This document shows, piece by piece, positions 51,824 to 61,762 of a stretch of 64,000 bases of DNA (within the stretch, counting starts at the first letter, position 1; every line of letters begins with the position of its first letter). Source of the stretch: an uncultured Flavobacteriaceae bacterium. GTDB lineage: Bacteria; Bacteroidota; Bacteroidia; Flavobacteriales; Flavobacteriaceae. Below the pieces are notes generated by a model. It searched no databases and had not been told where the DNA came from. It saw nothing but the letters and a program-made list of their open reading frames with translations. The DNA lies in assembly GCA_947494565.1 (NCBI GenBank), contig CANLVG010000011.1:62001-126000 (forward strand). The letters run 5' to 3'. The translations under genes were made by a program, and so were the position numbers.

Positions 51824-53413
51824 ATGATGATGAAAAGGAAAGCACTAAGGTCCGTACAACTGATACTATGTGGTATATGCCTAATTATCGCGACGAACGC
51901 ATTCGCGCAGCAGATGCCGGAGCGCAATGAAAGACCTAACATTCTTTTTATTCTTTCCGATGACCATACCTCTCAGGCTTGGGGAATATACGGAGGTGTA
52001 CTGGCACCCTATGTGCAGAATAAGAACATCGAGCGATTGGCCGCCGAAGGTACCGTTTTGAATAATGCCTTTTGTACGAACAGTATTTGTACTCCCAGTC
52101 GCGGAAGTATCCTCACCGGGCAATACAGTCATGTCAATCAAGTGTATACCTTAAGTGAACCTTTGCCAAAAGGACATCCGAATATTGCTAAGACGTTTTC
52201 AAAAAATGGGTATCAGACTGCGATCATCGGCAAATGGCATTTGGTCGGCGAACCTGAGGGTTTCGATTATTTTAATGTGCTACCGGGACAAGGTCGCTAT
52301 TGGAATCCGATTTTAAAGACCAAAGAAAACTGGGCCGATGGGTACGATGCTTCGGCGGGAAAGGAGTATGAAGGTTTTTCGACCGACGTTATTGCCGATT
52401 TGACCATTGCGCATCTAAAAGAGCGCAATCGGGAAGAACCTTTTTTGATGTTCTGTAATTTCAAGGCCACTCACGAACCTTTCGATTACCCGGAACGCTT
52501 CAAGGATCTGTATACCGATGTAAGCATTCCCGAACCGGAATCCCTATTCGATTTTAATCCAGAAACTACTGGGCGCACCTTTATCGGGCAAAAACTTGAA
52601 AAACTGGGACAACGTTGGGACAATGCGACCAAAGATCCCGAGAACTGGTGGACGACCTATCCCGGGCTACCTTACCCCTTGGAAGGACTGGACTCCATTC
52701 AAAAACGAAAGAAAATCTATCAAAAACTCGTGAAGGACTTTATGCGTTCCGGAGCGGCCATTGACGATAATATCGGAAAGCTCCTTGATTATTTGAAGGA
52801 AGAGGGTATCGCTGATAATACAATTGTGATCTATACCGCCGACCAAGGCTATTTTTTAGGCGAACACGGCTTTTTTGACAAGCGTATGATCTACGAAGAA
52901 TCGCTGCGCATGCCTTTCGTCATACGCTACCCAAAGGAAATCAAAGGAGGACAACGTATCGATGATATCATTTTGAACATTGATTTCGCCGCCTTGCTGG
53001 CGGACTATGCCGGAATTGAACAACCCGATTATATTCAAGGAAGAAGCTTTCGACAAAACTTGGAAAGCGGCACCCCTGCCGATTGGCGTAAACAACTCTA
53101 TTATCGGTATTGGTTGCACCATCCTGAACGGCCCGCACATTTTGGCATCCGCAATGAACGTTACAAGCTAGCTTATTTTTATGGGCAACCCTTGGGGAAA
53201 AAAGGAACGAACGCCGAAGTCACCGAACCCGCCTGGGAGTTTTTCGACTTACAGCAAGACCCGAAAGAATTGTACAATGCTATTTCGGATAAAACCTATA
53301 CTGCTATCATAGAAGAGATGAAGCGACAGCTACTTGAGGAGCGAAAAAGGTATAATGACTTGGATGAAGGGTCAAAAGTAATGCAGGATATGTTGACCAA
53401 AGAATTTCGATAA
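51824..53413 (+). CDS. Sulfatase (S1 family)
   Basis: A 529-residue exported sulfatase with a signal peptide (residues 1-29, TNAFAQ). The formylglycine motif CTPSR begins at Cys89 ([14 protein letters not shown]); the metal-binding residues DDHT are at 46-49, and later active-site blocks are GKWHLVG near residue 134, HEP near 207 and [10 protein letters not shown] near 341. Cys-type maturation needs an anaerobic SME or FGE encoded elsewhere. Substrates of marine Bacteroidota S1 sulfatases are mostly sulfated polysaccharides. The FAH-family gene follows 11 bases later, so the two may act in one catabolic unit. Confidence 0.9.
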   Translation: MMMKRKALRSVQLILCGICLIIATNAFAQQMPERNERPNILFILSDDHTSQAWGIYGGVLAPYVQNKNIERLAAEGTVLNNAFCTNSICTPSRGSILTGQYSHVNQVYTLSEPLPKGHPNIAKTFSKNGYQTAIIGKWHLVGEPEGFDYFNVLPGQGRYWNPILKTKENWADGYDASAGKEYEGFSTDVIADLTIAHLKERNREEPFLMFCNFKATHEPFDYPERFKDLYTDVSIPEPESLFDFNPETTGRTFIGQKLEKLGQRWDNATKDPENWWTTYPGLPYPLEGLDSIQKRKKIYQKLVKDFMRSGAAIDDNIGKLLDYLKEEGIADNTIVIYTADQGYFLGEHGFFDKRMIYEESLRMPFVIRYPKEIKGGQRIDDIILNIDFAALLADYAGIEQPDYIQGRSFRQNLESGTPADWRKQLYYRYWLHHPERPAHFGIRNERYKLAYFYGQPLGKKGTNAEVTEPAWEFFDLQQDPKELYNAISDKTYTAIIEEMKRQLLEERKRYNDLDEGSKVMQDMLTKEFR

Positions 53414-53424
53414 TACGGAAAATC

Positions 53425-54258
53425 ATGAAAATTTATAAAACCGCTTCTGGCGCGGTAATCGAACATCAAAATCACTTTCATTTAAAAAAAGTGGATGACT
53501 GGGACCTTTTTCTAAACCGGGTCAATCTGCACAAGGCCCTATTAGAGGAACTCAACGGCCTATCATTTAGTGAGGATAAGAATCTCTTAGATGATTTGAA
53601 AACCCCTATGGGGACTCAAGAAATATGGGCTTCTGGCGTGACCTATATGCGCAGTAAGGAAGCGCGGATGGAAGAATCGAAAAAGGCTGGAGGTGGCACC
53701 TTCTATGACCGAGTGTATGATGCAGACCGACCTGAACTCTTTTTTAAGGCTACTGCCCAGCGTACTGTTCCGCATAAGGGTACCGTGCGCATACGAAAAG
53801 ATTCGGGATGGGATGTTCCTGAACCTGAATTGACGTTATTGATCAGTTCAGAGGGTACCATAGAAGGCTATACCATTGGTAATGATATGAGCTCCCGAAG
53901 CATAGAAGGAGAGAACCCGCTATACCTTCCGCAAGCCAAGACCTATGAGGGGTGCGCCGCTTTGGGCCCGTGCATTTATGTACCTGAAGGACCCATCGAT
54001 AAGAATACCATGATTTCCTTGGAGATTGTGCGTGATGGTCAAGAGGTTTTTTCCAGTGCGGTGTCCATCAATACCATGAAACGCAAACACAAAGATTTGG
54101 TCGCCTATCTGTTTAGGGAGTGTAATTTTCCGCAGGGGTGTTTTCTAATGACAGGAACGGGCATCATTCCTCCTGACGAGTTTACCTTGCAGGTGGGCGA
54201 TACCACTCGGATTACCATAGCGCATATCGGTACCCTTACCAATGTGGTTGGAGGGTAA
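53425..54258 (+). CDS. Fumarylacetoacetate hydrolase family protein
   Basis: A 277-residue FAH-fold protein. Metal ligands and core are visible in [39 protein letters not shown] (EPE and ND motifs) near residue 130, and TGTGIIPPD near 247. The preceding [15 protein letters not shown] block is typical of the branch that includes 2-keto-3-deoxy-acid dehydratases/aldolases of sugar-acid breakdown. The exact substrate is unknown. It is 11 bases after the sulfatase on the same strand and its stop abuts the convergent CocE-type gene by 1 base. Confidence 0.87.
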   Translation: MKIYKTASGAVIEHQNHFHLKKVDDWDLFLNRVNLHKALLEELNGLSFSEDKNLLDDLKTPMGTQEIWASGVTYMRSKEARMEESKKAGGGTFYDRVYDADRPELFFKATAQRTVPHKGTVRIRKDSGWDVPEPELTLLISSEGTIEGYTIGNDMSSRSIEGENPLYLPQAKTYEGCAALGPCIYVPEGPIDKNTMISLEIVRDGQEVFSSAVSINTMKRKHKDLVAYLFRECNFPQGCFLMTGTGIIPPDEFTLQVGDTTRITIAHIGTLTNVVGG

Positions 54259-54259
54259 T

Positions 54260-56020
54260 CTATTGTTTTTTAGGGATAGTATCCCTCCAAATGGGGATTT
54301 CCACAAAACTGTCAGTGTGCCACTTCACCGTTAATGGGGTTTTCGCATCTTTGATCGTCTCCTCGCTCACCAATTTTCCCGTACCATAGTTCAACTCCGA
54401 AAAGGGATTTTTATTCACATTGACGTACACCATAAGACGACTGCCTTGATGTACTTTTTTGCTGACCAAATGGGTATTTGTGAAAGGCAGCGTCTCTTTC
54501 TCGTTAGGTCGTAACAAGGAACGCTTGGTAATATCCTTTGCATAACTGGCCCTTCCAACAATATAGGAGAGACTGAAATACGTATCGTCGGGTAGTACTT
54601 CGTAAAGCGTGACACCATAGTCAAAGTCCTTTTTATTGATACTGACCTGAAGTTCACCTAAAAAAGAACCGTTGACGATTATCGATTCGGTCAAAGGTTC
54701 ACTGATAAAGTTGAACCCATTTCGCATATCTCTGTAGTCACGTTCAATAGGGGCTGGATAATAGTCGTTGTTCCAAATATCTCTGTCGCTGAAATCGACT
54801 TCCTGATAATGAAATGTAGGTTTCAATGGTTTTTGAGGGTGTAGGAGGTAAATATCCTCAACAGGTTCTTTGCTGAGATACAATTTCAGCGATTCGTTAT
54901 GTAGTCCGTCAAGGGTTGCAGCACTTCTCCATTCGTCCGTACCCATCACCTGATAGTTGATTCTGTCTTTTAGAATTTCGGGCTTTTTGCCATTGTTAAA
55001 GATGTAGTCAAACCACTGATAGGTAATTTCCTTGGTATCTATCAAGGCGTTAGGGTCTACTTTATACCCGTTCACTTCAGGAAACCCGCCCCTTTGCGCG
55101 CCAAAATGACTGTAAGGGCCAATAATCAAATAATGTTCGACCTTTGGATTATATTTATAATGTTCACGCAAGTAGTACAAACCGGAGTTTTGCGAATCAT
55201 TGTAATACCCGTCAATGGATAGTACGGGGATATCGATTTTGGAAAACTCCTTCTGATAAGGGGCCATTGTTTGCCAATATCTATCGAACGAAGGGTGACT
55301 TATCCATTTTTGAAACCACTTATTGGGTCTTTTATCGATGCTGTCCATTGTTTTGTAAGCCGTACCGCTTTCCCACCATTTAAACTGTAGGTCTCTGGAG
55401 CGCTGTCTGTCATTGCCGGCAATGGTATCCAAATAACGATTGTTTCCAACGTAAAATGCCCATTCGTAATTGGGGTTGATAAAAACATTATTCTCCATGG
55501 GTAGTCCCATACCAGGTCTATTCGCCACGTAGGGAACAATAGTCTTCAGTGCAGGATGAAGCGTTTTTGTAGCGGCCCATTGGGTGAATCCGTTGTAACT
55601 GCCCCCGAACATTCCTATTCTACCGTCACACCAGTTTTGTTTGCTTATCCAATCAATAACATCGTAAGTGTCGTTCGCATCATACTCGTAGGGCCAAATT
55701 TCTTCGGTACTATACCGTTTCCCTCTTGTATAGGCCATTACCCCAATATAGCCTTCATCCACAGATTCCTTTAAGCTTTGGAGGTCACGACCGTTGTCAC
55801 GAACGTAAATGGTACTTTGTAACACCACCGGTTTTGGGGTCACGATGTTCGTATTCCGAACGACGATAGCGGAAATTTTCGCACCATCCCTTGTTTTGAT
55901 GAGGACATCTTCAATCAAATAGGGCTCTTGCGGTGTTTTGGCTGGTGTTGAATCACTTTTAGAGCTGAAGGTGTTGCAACCCACTAGAAAGAAGAACACG
56001 GTGTAGAGAACGGATTTCAT
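54260..56020 (-). CDS. CocE/NonD family hydrolase, lipoprotein
   Basis: About 586 residues from MKSVLYTVFFFLVGC, chosen because a lipoprotein signal (Cys15) starts there; an earlier in-frame ATG adds 15 residues. The alpha/beta-hydrolase core has the nucleophile in MFGGSYNGFTQW (Ser141), with the X-Pro dipeptidyl-peptidase/CocE-type catalytic Asp in SIDGYYNDS and the His in YLIIGPYSHFGAQ. The C-terminal beta domain (about 400-580) is the jelly-roll PepX_C. Members cleave ester or amide bonds of bulky substrates such as acyl-amino acids. Surface-anchored, substrate unknown. Confidence 0.87.
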   Translation of the reverse strand: MKSVLYTVFFFLVGCNTFSSKSDSTPAKTPQEPYLIEDVLIKTRDGAKISAIVVRNTNIVTPKPVVLQSTIYVRDNGRDLQSLKESVDEGYIGVMAYTRGKRYSTEEIWPYEYDANDTYDVIDWISKQNWCDGRIGMFGGSYNGFTQWAATKTLHPALKTIVPYVANRPGMGLPMENNVFINPNYEWAFYVGNNRYLDTIAGNDRQRSRDLQFKWWESGTAYKTMDSIDKRPNKWFQKWISHPSFDRYWQTMAPYQKEFSKIDIPVLSIDGYYNDSQNSGLYYLREHYKYNPKVEHYLIIGPYSHFGAQRGGFPEVNGYKVDPNALIDTKEITYQWFDYIFNNGKKPEILKDRINYQVMGTDEWRSAATLDGLHNESLKLYLSKEPVEDIYLLHPQKPLKPTFHYQEVDFSDRDIWNNDYYPAPIERDYRDMRNGFNFISEPLTESIIVNGSFLGELQVSINKKDFDYGVTLYEVLPDDTYFSLSYIVGRASYAKDITKRSLLRPNEKETLPFTNTHLVSKKVHQGSRLMVYVNVNKNPFSELNYGTGKLVSEETIKDAKTPLTVKWHTDSFVEIPIWRDTIPKKQ

Positions 56021-56113
56021 GATTGGATTTTTTATAGAGACTCCAATTTCAGTTCGATGTGGCAAATACAGAAGTAATTGGAATAGATAAAATCGATTTT
56101 CCGTAAAAGGATA

Positions 56114-57808
56114 TTAGCGCGCTGTCGCAGTACCTTCTTTTGACGCTAACCGCGCTTTTTTTACTTCTATTTTTTTCAACATCCAATCTGGGTAGTTCGT
56201 GGCATCCTCAGCTTCATAAATGCGTAGTTCTTGACCGTCTTGTGGGGCTTTCAGTTCATCGGGGTGACATCCTAGGATTTCAGCGGCCGTCGCAACTCCC
56301 GAGTGGCTGGCCCCCGCAACACCGTGCGATAGTATACTTGCCCCGCACAGGTATAGATTTTCGATTTCACTTTTTGCCTTAAAAGCGAACGGGCCAATAT
56401 GTTTCAAACTTTTTTCAGTACCATAAACATTACCCTCTGTAGTATTGATATAGTATTCATTGGTGATGGGCGTACCCAGTTCTTGATGTACGATGTGATT
56501 TCCGATTCCGGGTACCGCCTTTTCCAAGCCCCCGAGCATCTTTTTTGTCAGATGGTCTTTAAAGGCCATATATTCTGAAGAACGTTGCGCATCTTCATCT
56601 GTATACTTTTCAAAGCATTTATAGTCGATAAAGGTGATTACTTCTAGTGTATGATGTTTGCCATCGAAGCTGATTGGGTCTTTTAAGGTAGTACAACTGA
56701 TGAACATTCCCTCAAAAGGGGCATCCGATTGTAAGTCGGAATTCATGGCCTGATCGTAGTAGGTATCTTGATCTTTATCGGGCATCATCCAGATATTCCC
56801 CGAATCCAGTCCTGCTTGGCGAACGTCCATGTCTACCGTCAAAAAAAGCATCAAGGAGGTACAGGAGTAAATTGTTTTTTCCAGCTTCTTTTGAAGTTTT
56901 TGGCTCAGCTGCTCTCTACCGATCAATTGGTTATAAGTGATACCGACATCGGCATTTGAAATGATACGCTTGGCATATAATTGTTCTCCATTCTCCAATT
57001 CTACTCCGACTGCCTTTTTATGTTCTTCACCCGCGATGAGTATTTTTCGAACACCCTGACTTGTCCAGATATCCCCTTCGTGTCTTTTTATCGCATTGGT
57101 CATGGCCTTGATCAGTGCTCCGCCGCCACCCATAGGATAGTACCCTCCATAAAAATAATGAAACATCAGTGCCGCATGTAAAATGAACGCTGCTTTTCTG
57201 GGTTGTACGCCATGATCTCCACACTGTATGTTCAAGATATTTTTTACCAAAGGATCTTTGATGTGCCAATTAATGACCCGTCGCAGGCTGAAAAGTCCAT
57301 ACTTGCCGAAATGCCTTGTTTTATAGGGTATGGTCAGTTTTTGCCAAAAACCTTTGAAGTAGGGGAGTGAATACAACTGTTCACTGATCTTTCGGATAAG
57401 TCCCAGATATTTTTTGATGCGCTTGGCCTCTTTCGGAAAGCGTTCGCCCAACCGTGCGGCAAACTCCTCAGGGTTAGCTGGAATGTCAAAACGATGTTCC
57501 CCGATGTGAACATGCTCATAAGCATCCGGGTTCATTCGAAAGAAAACAAGATCATTGGCAATACCCAAGCCCCTATAAAGGTCATTGGTCGTCTCTCCTT
57601 CACCACATAGACCCACATAGTGTACACCAGGCGTAAAACGGTGTCCGTTCAGATAAAAACTATGGCACCAACCTCCTGGAACATCGTGTTGTTCTAGAAC
57701 CAATACCTTTTGTCCAGCTCTTGATAGACAAATAGCCGCCGCCAACCCGCCAGCACCGGAGCCAATGATAATGGTATCGTAGTCGGATGAGGTTGTCTGT
57801 TTGGGCAT
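56114..57808 (-). CDS. FAD-dependent oxidoreductase of the phytoene desaturase/CrtISO-like family
   Basis: A 564-residue cytosolic FAD protein. The dinucleotide motif IIIGSGAGGLAAAICLSRAGQKVLVLEQHDVPGGWCHSF lies at residues 11-50, the form of carotenoid isomerase/retinol saturase relatives rather than of CrtI itself; the end carries LYLCGASILSHGVAGASHSGVATAAEIL, the second FAD-contact block. Substrate could be a carotenoid or another polyene lipid. No crtB/crtY-type genes stand beside it in the window, so a stand-alone or promiscuous role is likely. Length is usual for the CrtISO-like branch. Confidence 0.85.
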   Translation of the reverse strand: MPKQTTSSDYDTIIIGSGAGGLAAAICLSRAGQKVLVLEQHDVPGGWCHSFYLNGHRFTPGVHYVGLCGEGETTNDLYRGLGIANDLVFFRMNPDAYEHVHIGEHRFDIPANPEEFAARLGERFPKEAKRIKKYLGLIRKISEQLYSLPYFKGFWQKLTIPYKTRHFGKYGLFSLRRVINWHIKDPLVKNILNIQCGDHGVQPRKAAFILHAALMFHYFYGGYYPMGGGGALIKAMTNAIKRHEGDIWTSQGVRKILIAGEEHKKAVGVELENGEQLYAKRIISNADVGITYNQLIGREQLSQKLQKKLEKTIYSCTSLMLFLTVDMDVRQAGLDSGNIWMMPDKDQDTYYDQAMNSDLQSDAPFEGMFISCTTLKDPISFDGKHHTLEVITFIDYKCFEKYTDEDAQRSSEYMAFKDHLTKKMLGGLEKAVPGIGNHIVHQELGTPITNEYYINTTEGNVYGTEKSLKHIGPFAFKAKSEIENLYLCGASILSHGVAGASHSGVATAAEILGCHPDELKAPQDGQELRIYEAEDATNYPDWMLKKIEVKKARLASKEGTATAR

Positions 57809-57862
57809 TGGGTTCTTTTTCGATATCGAAGATAAAGAGAATAAAGGAAGTGCTACCTATAC

Positions 57863-58990
57863 TTATTCGGAGGAATAGAGCTCATTCCAAAAAATTGTTC
57901 GGTTTTGCTCGGCCGACTGACGTGCGGCATCTAAAATCTGCATCACGATCCGATTGTTTTCCAAAGTGGTCACATCAAAGGGTGCGAGGGTGTGGTTTTC
58001 ATGAATGATTCGTTTTAAAAGCGTGAAAGGCCCAGCTGCCTCCGCAGGCAGGGGATCAGCTTCTATCGTCTTCGGCCCCTCTTTTTCATGCTCCATGACG
58101 TCCATTTTTGTACCGTCTTTACAAAAGACGTACCCCGTAGATCCATAGACCTCCATATCCTTGACATTGTGCGGCCAGTTCCATGAGGCTTGAATGATGA
58201 CCTCGGCCTGAGGATAGTTTAAAATAATTGTGGCATCATCATCTACATTAGGATATTTATTCGGTTTCAGTTGTTGTGTAATACATGTAATCGATTCTGG
58301 CACCTGACCTTTCATCAACCAGGTTGTCAGATTGGCGCCATAGCATCCAAAATCGGTCAATGCCCCACCACCATTACGAACGGGATCGGTGAGCCAGTCT
58401 AAAAACTCTACATTGCAACCGATTTCGATGGGCCCTGGGTGTCCGGTATGAAAGACCACCCGCTTTATCGGGCCGATTTTTTGATCAGTATGTACGAGCG
58501 CATAGGCCTTGGCATTACTGCCGTACCACGAAGTTTCATAATTCGTAAGAAGTTCTATCTGGTGTTTCTGCGCCAGGGAAATCATCTCTTTGGCATGGAT
58601 CCAGTTTACAGCCAGCGGTTTTTCCACCATAATATGGATTCCCTTTGGGGCACAATATTTTACGGTTTCCAAATGTTCATAGGTGCTGTTAAAGGCGGAA
58701 ACCGCTTCAGGATTCGTGGCTTGCACCATTGCCTCTAAAGAGGGATAGACCAACTCGGATGAATACCCGTATTGTTTGGTCAATCGCTCGGCCAAGTCAC
58801 GGTTTGGCTCTGCAAAACCAACGATTTCAATATCTCCTCCGGTCTTTCCGCGTCGAAGAATTTGATGTACGTGGCCATGTGTCATTCCGACCACTCCGAT
58901 TTTTAAAGGTTTTTTTTGAGGTTCGGATTCCTGTGCCTTCCCTACGAAAACGGGTAAGATCAATAGGAGGATACAGACGGAAATTTTCAT
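57863..58990 (-). CDS. Gfo/Idh/MocA family oxidoreductase, exported
   Basis: A 375-residue NAD(P)-dependent oxidoreductase with an N-terminal signal peptide (residues 1-19, VGKAQ). The Rossmann motif is GVVGMTHGHVHQI near residue 33, the catalytic lysine in IMVEKPLAVNW near 119, and the second-domain block FTLLKRIIHENH follows near 325. Such exported members presumably act on a sugar or cyclitol with tightly bound cofactor. The ATG overlaps the stop of the upstream SGNH gene by four bases, so they are coupled. A REP-like palindrome (58036-58051) lies within its coding sequence without breaking the frame. Confidence 0.87.
   Translation of the reverse strand: MKISVCILLLILPVFVGKAQESEPQKKPLKIGVVGMTHGHVHQILRRGKTGGDIEIVGFAEPNRDLAERLTKQYGYSSELVYPSLEAMVQATNPEAVSAFNSTYEHLETVKYCAPKGIHIMVEKPLAVNWIHAKEMISLAQKHQIELLTNYETSWYGSNAKAYALVHTDQKIGPIKRVVFHTGHPGPIEIGCNVEFLDWLTDPVRNGGGALTDFGCYGANLTTWLMKGQVPESITCITQQLKPNKYPNVDDDATIILNYPQAEVIIQASWNWPHNVKDMEVYGSTGYVFCKDGTKMDVMEHEKEGPKTIEADPLPAEAAGPFTLLKRIIHENHTLAPFDVTTLENNRIVMQILDAARQSAEQNRTIFWNELYSSE
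58036..58051. repeat. REP-like palindrome inside the oxidoreductase gene
   Basis: CTGCCTCCGCAGGCAG forms a 6-base stem with a CCGC loop. The CTGCCTGC/GCAGGCAG core resembles palindromes dispersed in Flavobacteriaceae; here it is translated as part of the segment DPLPAEAAG. Confidence 0.4.
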
Positions 58991-59676
58991 TTGTTCAATG
59001 ATTTTGCAATGGCAGCCTCCACGAGGGGTTCCATGACTTTATAGCCTGCTACGGTCGGGTGTACTTCATCTTCCGCATACTTTTTTGGCAGTCCGTTTCG
59101 GTCATCGACCATGGCACTGAAATAGTCGAGGTAGGTATGTCCTTTTTCCTCACAATAGGCCTTGATCATCTTGTTCAGTTCAATGATCTTCGGTGCCGGT
59201 TCAAGACCGGTTCTCCACGGATAGTCGTAAGCAGGTAGGGTAGATGAGAGAATCACTTTGATACCATTGGCATGGGCCATTTCAGCCATTCCCTTGATAT
59301 TATCCATGATCATGGGTATTGTAGAAGGGCCTGTGTTACCCGCAATATCATTTGTTCCGGCTAACAGCACCACTACTTTAGGGTGTAAATCAATAACATC
59401 TTGACGAAAGCGCACCAGCATTTGAGGTGTCGTCTGTCCACTGATGCCTCTATTGACCCATGGCTTACCCTCAAAGAACTCGGGACGGGAGTTGATCCAG
59501 CCGATTGTGATGGAATTGCCCATGAAAACCACTCGGTCTTCACCCTCTTTGGGTGCTTCAAGCGCCGCATTCGCCTCTTGAAATTCTGCGAGGTTGGGCC
59601 AATCTTGGGCAAATCCGTAGTTTGCGGCAAAGGTAGATAGGAGGGTAGCTAACATAAAGATTTTGAATTTTTTCAT
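58987..59676 (-). CDS. SGNH/GDSL hydrolase, secreted
   Basis: A 229-residue secreted esterase-type enzyme with a signal peptide (residues 1-23, GFAQD). The four SGNH blocks are present: FMGNSITIGW (Ser55), GISGQTTPQ (Gly), LLAGTNDIAGN (Asn109) and DEVHPTVAGY (Asp/His near residue 210). It fits carbohydrate or lipid ester hydrolases; Flavobacterial members often deacetylate polysaccharides. It overlaps the following oxidoreductase start by four bases. A 143-base gap upstream holds a REP-like palindrome. Confidence 0.9.
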   Translation of the reverse strand: MKKFKIFMLATLLSTFAANYGFAQDWPNLAEFQEANAALEAPKEGEDRVVFMGNSITIGWINSRPEFFEGKPWVNRGISGQTTPQMLVRFRQDVIDLHPKVVVLLAGTNDIAGNTGPSTIPMIMDNIKGMAEMAHANGIKVILSSTLPAYDYPWRTGLEPAPKIIELNKMIKAYCEEKGHTYLDYFSAMVDDRNGLPKKYAEDEVHPTVAGYKVMEPLVEAAIAKSLNK

Positions 59677-59711
59677 TTTTCGTTTTTTACTTGATAATCG
59701 AGATTCATACC

Positions 59712-59727
59712 TGCCTGCCTTCAGGCA
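59712..59727. repeat. REP-like palindrome
   Basis: TGCCTG and CAGGCA pair around a CCTT loop (TGCCTGCCTTCAGGCA). It shares the TGCCTG/CAGGCA core with the palindrome at 58036 and lies in the gap upstream of the SGNH gene. Confidence 0.45.
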
Positions 59728-59819
59728 AATTGCTTGGATGCGCGTTTACCCTTTCGGCAGTAGTCTGCTTGTCTAATTTTCTTTCAGATTCCTTGTTGGC
59801 TCATTAAGCATTAACTTGC

Positions 59820-60284
59820 TCAAGACCTGAAGGTATCAAATAGTTTTTTCTCTTCAAAGTTTAAAGGTATTTCCTGAAGTAACCGTTTTTGTGTGGGGCG
59901 TTGCGCATACAGATAAATCAATAGTGCCAGTGCGATTACCAAATATAGGGCGGTACCACTTTGAAAGTAGGCAAATAGTGCGATTAGCGCCGGTCCTTCG
60001 ATCAAGGCGTATTTAATGAGCGAGGCGGCTTGATAGCGCGCTAGCTTGTGAGGCAGTTTTTCCTCTTTAGGCAGGTTTCCAATAAGCTTTTGATGTATGA
60101 ACTTGCTACCAAAATAACCTAGCATCGCCACTGTAGGGACAATATATACAAAAATGTCTCCAGATGTTGCAGCTACCTTGAATCCGCTGTTCTGCCAGTA
60201 GGCCAGTGCAGTGAATAGCAACAATCCCGCACATAAGGCGGAATGAATTACGGAAAGAGTTCGAAGAAAAGTTTTTGGTTGCAT
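59820..60284 (-). CDS. Four-helix membrane protein of unknown function
   Basis: The 154-residue product is not recognised. Four hydrophobic stretches are seen (about residues 10-30, 44-60, 85-108 and 112-126), with a basic, hydrophilic segment between the second and third (FIHQKLIGNLPKEEKLPHKLARYQ). The C-terminus is soluble and charged. No motif for enzyme or transporter is present. It follows the nitrilase-family gene by 12 bases, so it is probably co-transcribed with it. Confidence 0.65.
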   Translation of the reverse strand: MQPKTFLRTLSVIHSALCAGLLLFTALAYWQNSGFKVAATSGDIFVYIVPTVAMLGYFGSKFIHQKLIGNLPKEEKLPHKLARYQAASLIKYALIEGPALIALFAYFQSGTALYLVIALALLIYLYAQRPTQKRLLQEIPLNFEEKKLFDTFRS

Positions 60285-60296
60285 GATGGACGGTGT

Positions 60297-61217
60297 TTAC
60301 TCTTTTTTGATTTCTGGTTGTCCCTTGATTTTTAATTCAAAAATATCCTCGCGCGCATAATGTCCGATAACGTCAAAGTCGAGCTTACTTTGTTGTACCG
60401 CGTCCAAATCAAGTTCAGCGATTAAAACGCCCGCTTCATTCCATAAGGGACCTTCGATTACTTTGCCCAGGGGCGAAACGATGATACTGCCGCCTGGGCA
60501 ACAATTTTCCGGTTCGTTTTCCACCAGATGCTGGTATTTTGCAGGATACATTGATTTGGTATAGTATTGATTACAGCCCAAAACATAGCATCTACCTTCT
60601 AGGGCAATATGCTTCATAGTCGACGTCCATTCCTCCCTGGAGTCTGCCGTGGGCGCGATATAGATTTCAACGCCTTTTTGATACATACTCATGCGCGCAA
60701 GGGGCATGTAGTTTTCCCAACAAATGAGTCCGCCGAGTTTTCCGATTTTGGTCTGGAAGGTGCCCAATGATTCGCCTGCGGCTTCCCCCCATACCAAACG
60801 CTCGGTTCCCGTAGGCTTGATCTTTCGATGAACGCCTAGGAGGCCTTGGGTCGGTGAAATATAGAGCATGGAACAATACAGGGTGCCGCTGGTGTTTTGA
60901 CTTTCGGTGACGCCAATAACCAAATACGTATTGTGACGTTTCGCAAGTTTCTCAAGACGTTTTAAATCCTCACTTTCCAGATCGAGGCTGTTGTCCGCAA
61001 ATTCGGCATAGAGCTTTCGACCTTCTTCGGTTCGGCTACCGATCGTAGCTCCGAAAGAAAACCCTCTGGGATAACCGGGAATAAAAGATTCGGGAAAAAC
61101 CAGAAGCTCACAACCTTGAGCGCTATAGGTTGCTATGAGCCCTTCGATTTTATCCAAAGTTCCTGATTTGTCAAAAAATACAGGAGATTCTTGAATGACG
61201 GCAACTTTGACTTTCAT
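60297..61217 (-). CDS. Carbon-nitrogen hydrolase (nitrilase superfamily)
   Basis: A 306-residue enzyme of the nitrilase superfamily. The catalytic triad is visible: Glu43 in LLVFPESFIPGYP, Lys132 in HRKIKPTGTERLVWG and Cys166 in KLGGLICWENYMPLARM. The HRKIKPT and CWENYMPLAR forms are those of true aliphatic/aromatic nitrilases and cyanide hydratases rather than amidases. The likely reaction is conversion of a nitrile to a carboxylic acid and ammonia, substrate unknown. The stop lies 12 bases before the small membrane protein gene. Confidence 0.9.
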   Translation of the reverse strand: MKVKVAVIQESPVFFDKSGTLDKIEGLIATYSAQGCELLVFPESFIPGYPRGFSFGATIGSRTEEGRKLYAEFADNSLDLESEDLKRLEKLAKRHNTYLVIGVTESQNTSGTLYCSMLYISPTQGLLGVHRKIKPTGTERLVWGEAAGESLGTFQTKIGKLGGLICWENYMPLARMSMYQKGVEIYIAPTADSREEWTSTMKHIALEGRCYVLGCNQYYTKSMYPAKYQHLVENEPENCCPGGSIIVSPLGKVIEGPLWNEAGVLIAELDLDAVQQSKLDFDVIGHYAREDIFELKIKGQPEIKKE

Positions 61218-61343
61218 AGTATTTTTTAGTAGCGTTCTAAGATACTTGTTTTTAGCTACTTTTTACTAGGCATGATATGCCATTTAAGGGGAGTGGTAGT
61301 TGAAACAAAATATTGCCCATTGGTTTCTGTTTAGGGAAATCAC

Positions 61344-61625
61344 TCAATCGATAAAGAAAAGATAAATGAACAAAAAACCGAAGGGCACTAACAGAATGAT
61401 AGCGCATAGCCCGTAAATCACAATTTCCCTCTGCGCTTTGCGATGTGCTTTTCTACGTATCTCAGATTTGATCTGGGCCAACTCTGTTGCCGATGTTTGT
61501 TTGAATTCTACTTCCGTTTTTCCGGAAGTCTCTAGGAGAAGTTCTTTGATGTCTTTGAATTTCCTTTTCTTCAGCAGTGCTCTATTCTCTCGCATAACGC
61601 TTGTTGCACCAAATCCAAATCCCAT
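61344..61625 (-). CDS. Small membrane protein of unknown function
   Basis: The 93-residue product is not recognised. The N-terminal two thirds is basic and helical (RENRALLKKRKFKDIKELL; IKSEIRRKAHRKAQRE) and the C-terminus has one long hydrophobic helix (VIYGLCAIILLVPFGFLFIYLFF, about residues 69-91), giving a single-pass, tail-anchored topology. No partner gene is adjacent on the same strand within a short gap. Confidence 0.6.
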   Translation of the reverse strand: MGFGFGATSVMRENRALLKKRKFKDIKELLLETSGKTEVEFKQTSATELAQIKSEIRRKAHRKAQREIVIYGLCAIILLVPFGFLFIYLFFID

Positions 61626-61699
61626 AATTCAGTCTTTGTAATATGGGTAGTCAAGTTTTGGTTTTTGTTACAGGCATTACGTTGTTTTAGATATCAAAT

Positions 61700-61735
61700 T
61701 TGCCCTGAACCGCTTAAATTGGTGGTTCAGGGCAA
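61700..61735. terminator. Hairpin after the S10 peptidase gene
   Basis: TTGCCCTGAACC (61700-61711) and GGTTCAGGGCAA (61724-61735) form a perfect 12-base stem with a 12-base loop. It lies 28 bases after the S10 peptidase stop on the minus strand. The following U-tract is weak, so it may work as a transcript-end or mRNA-stabilising hairpin. Confidence 0.5.
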
Positions 61736-61762
61736 TTAAAGAGTTCAGTTTCTACTCCATCT

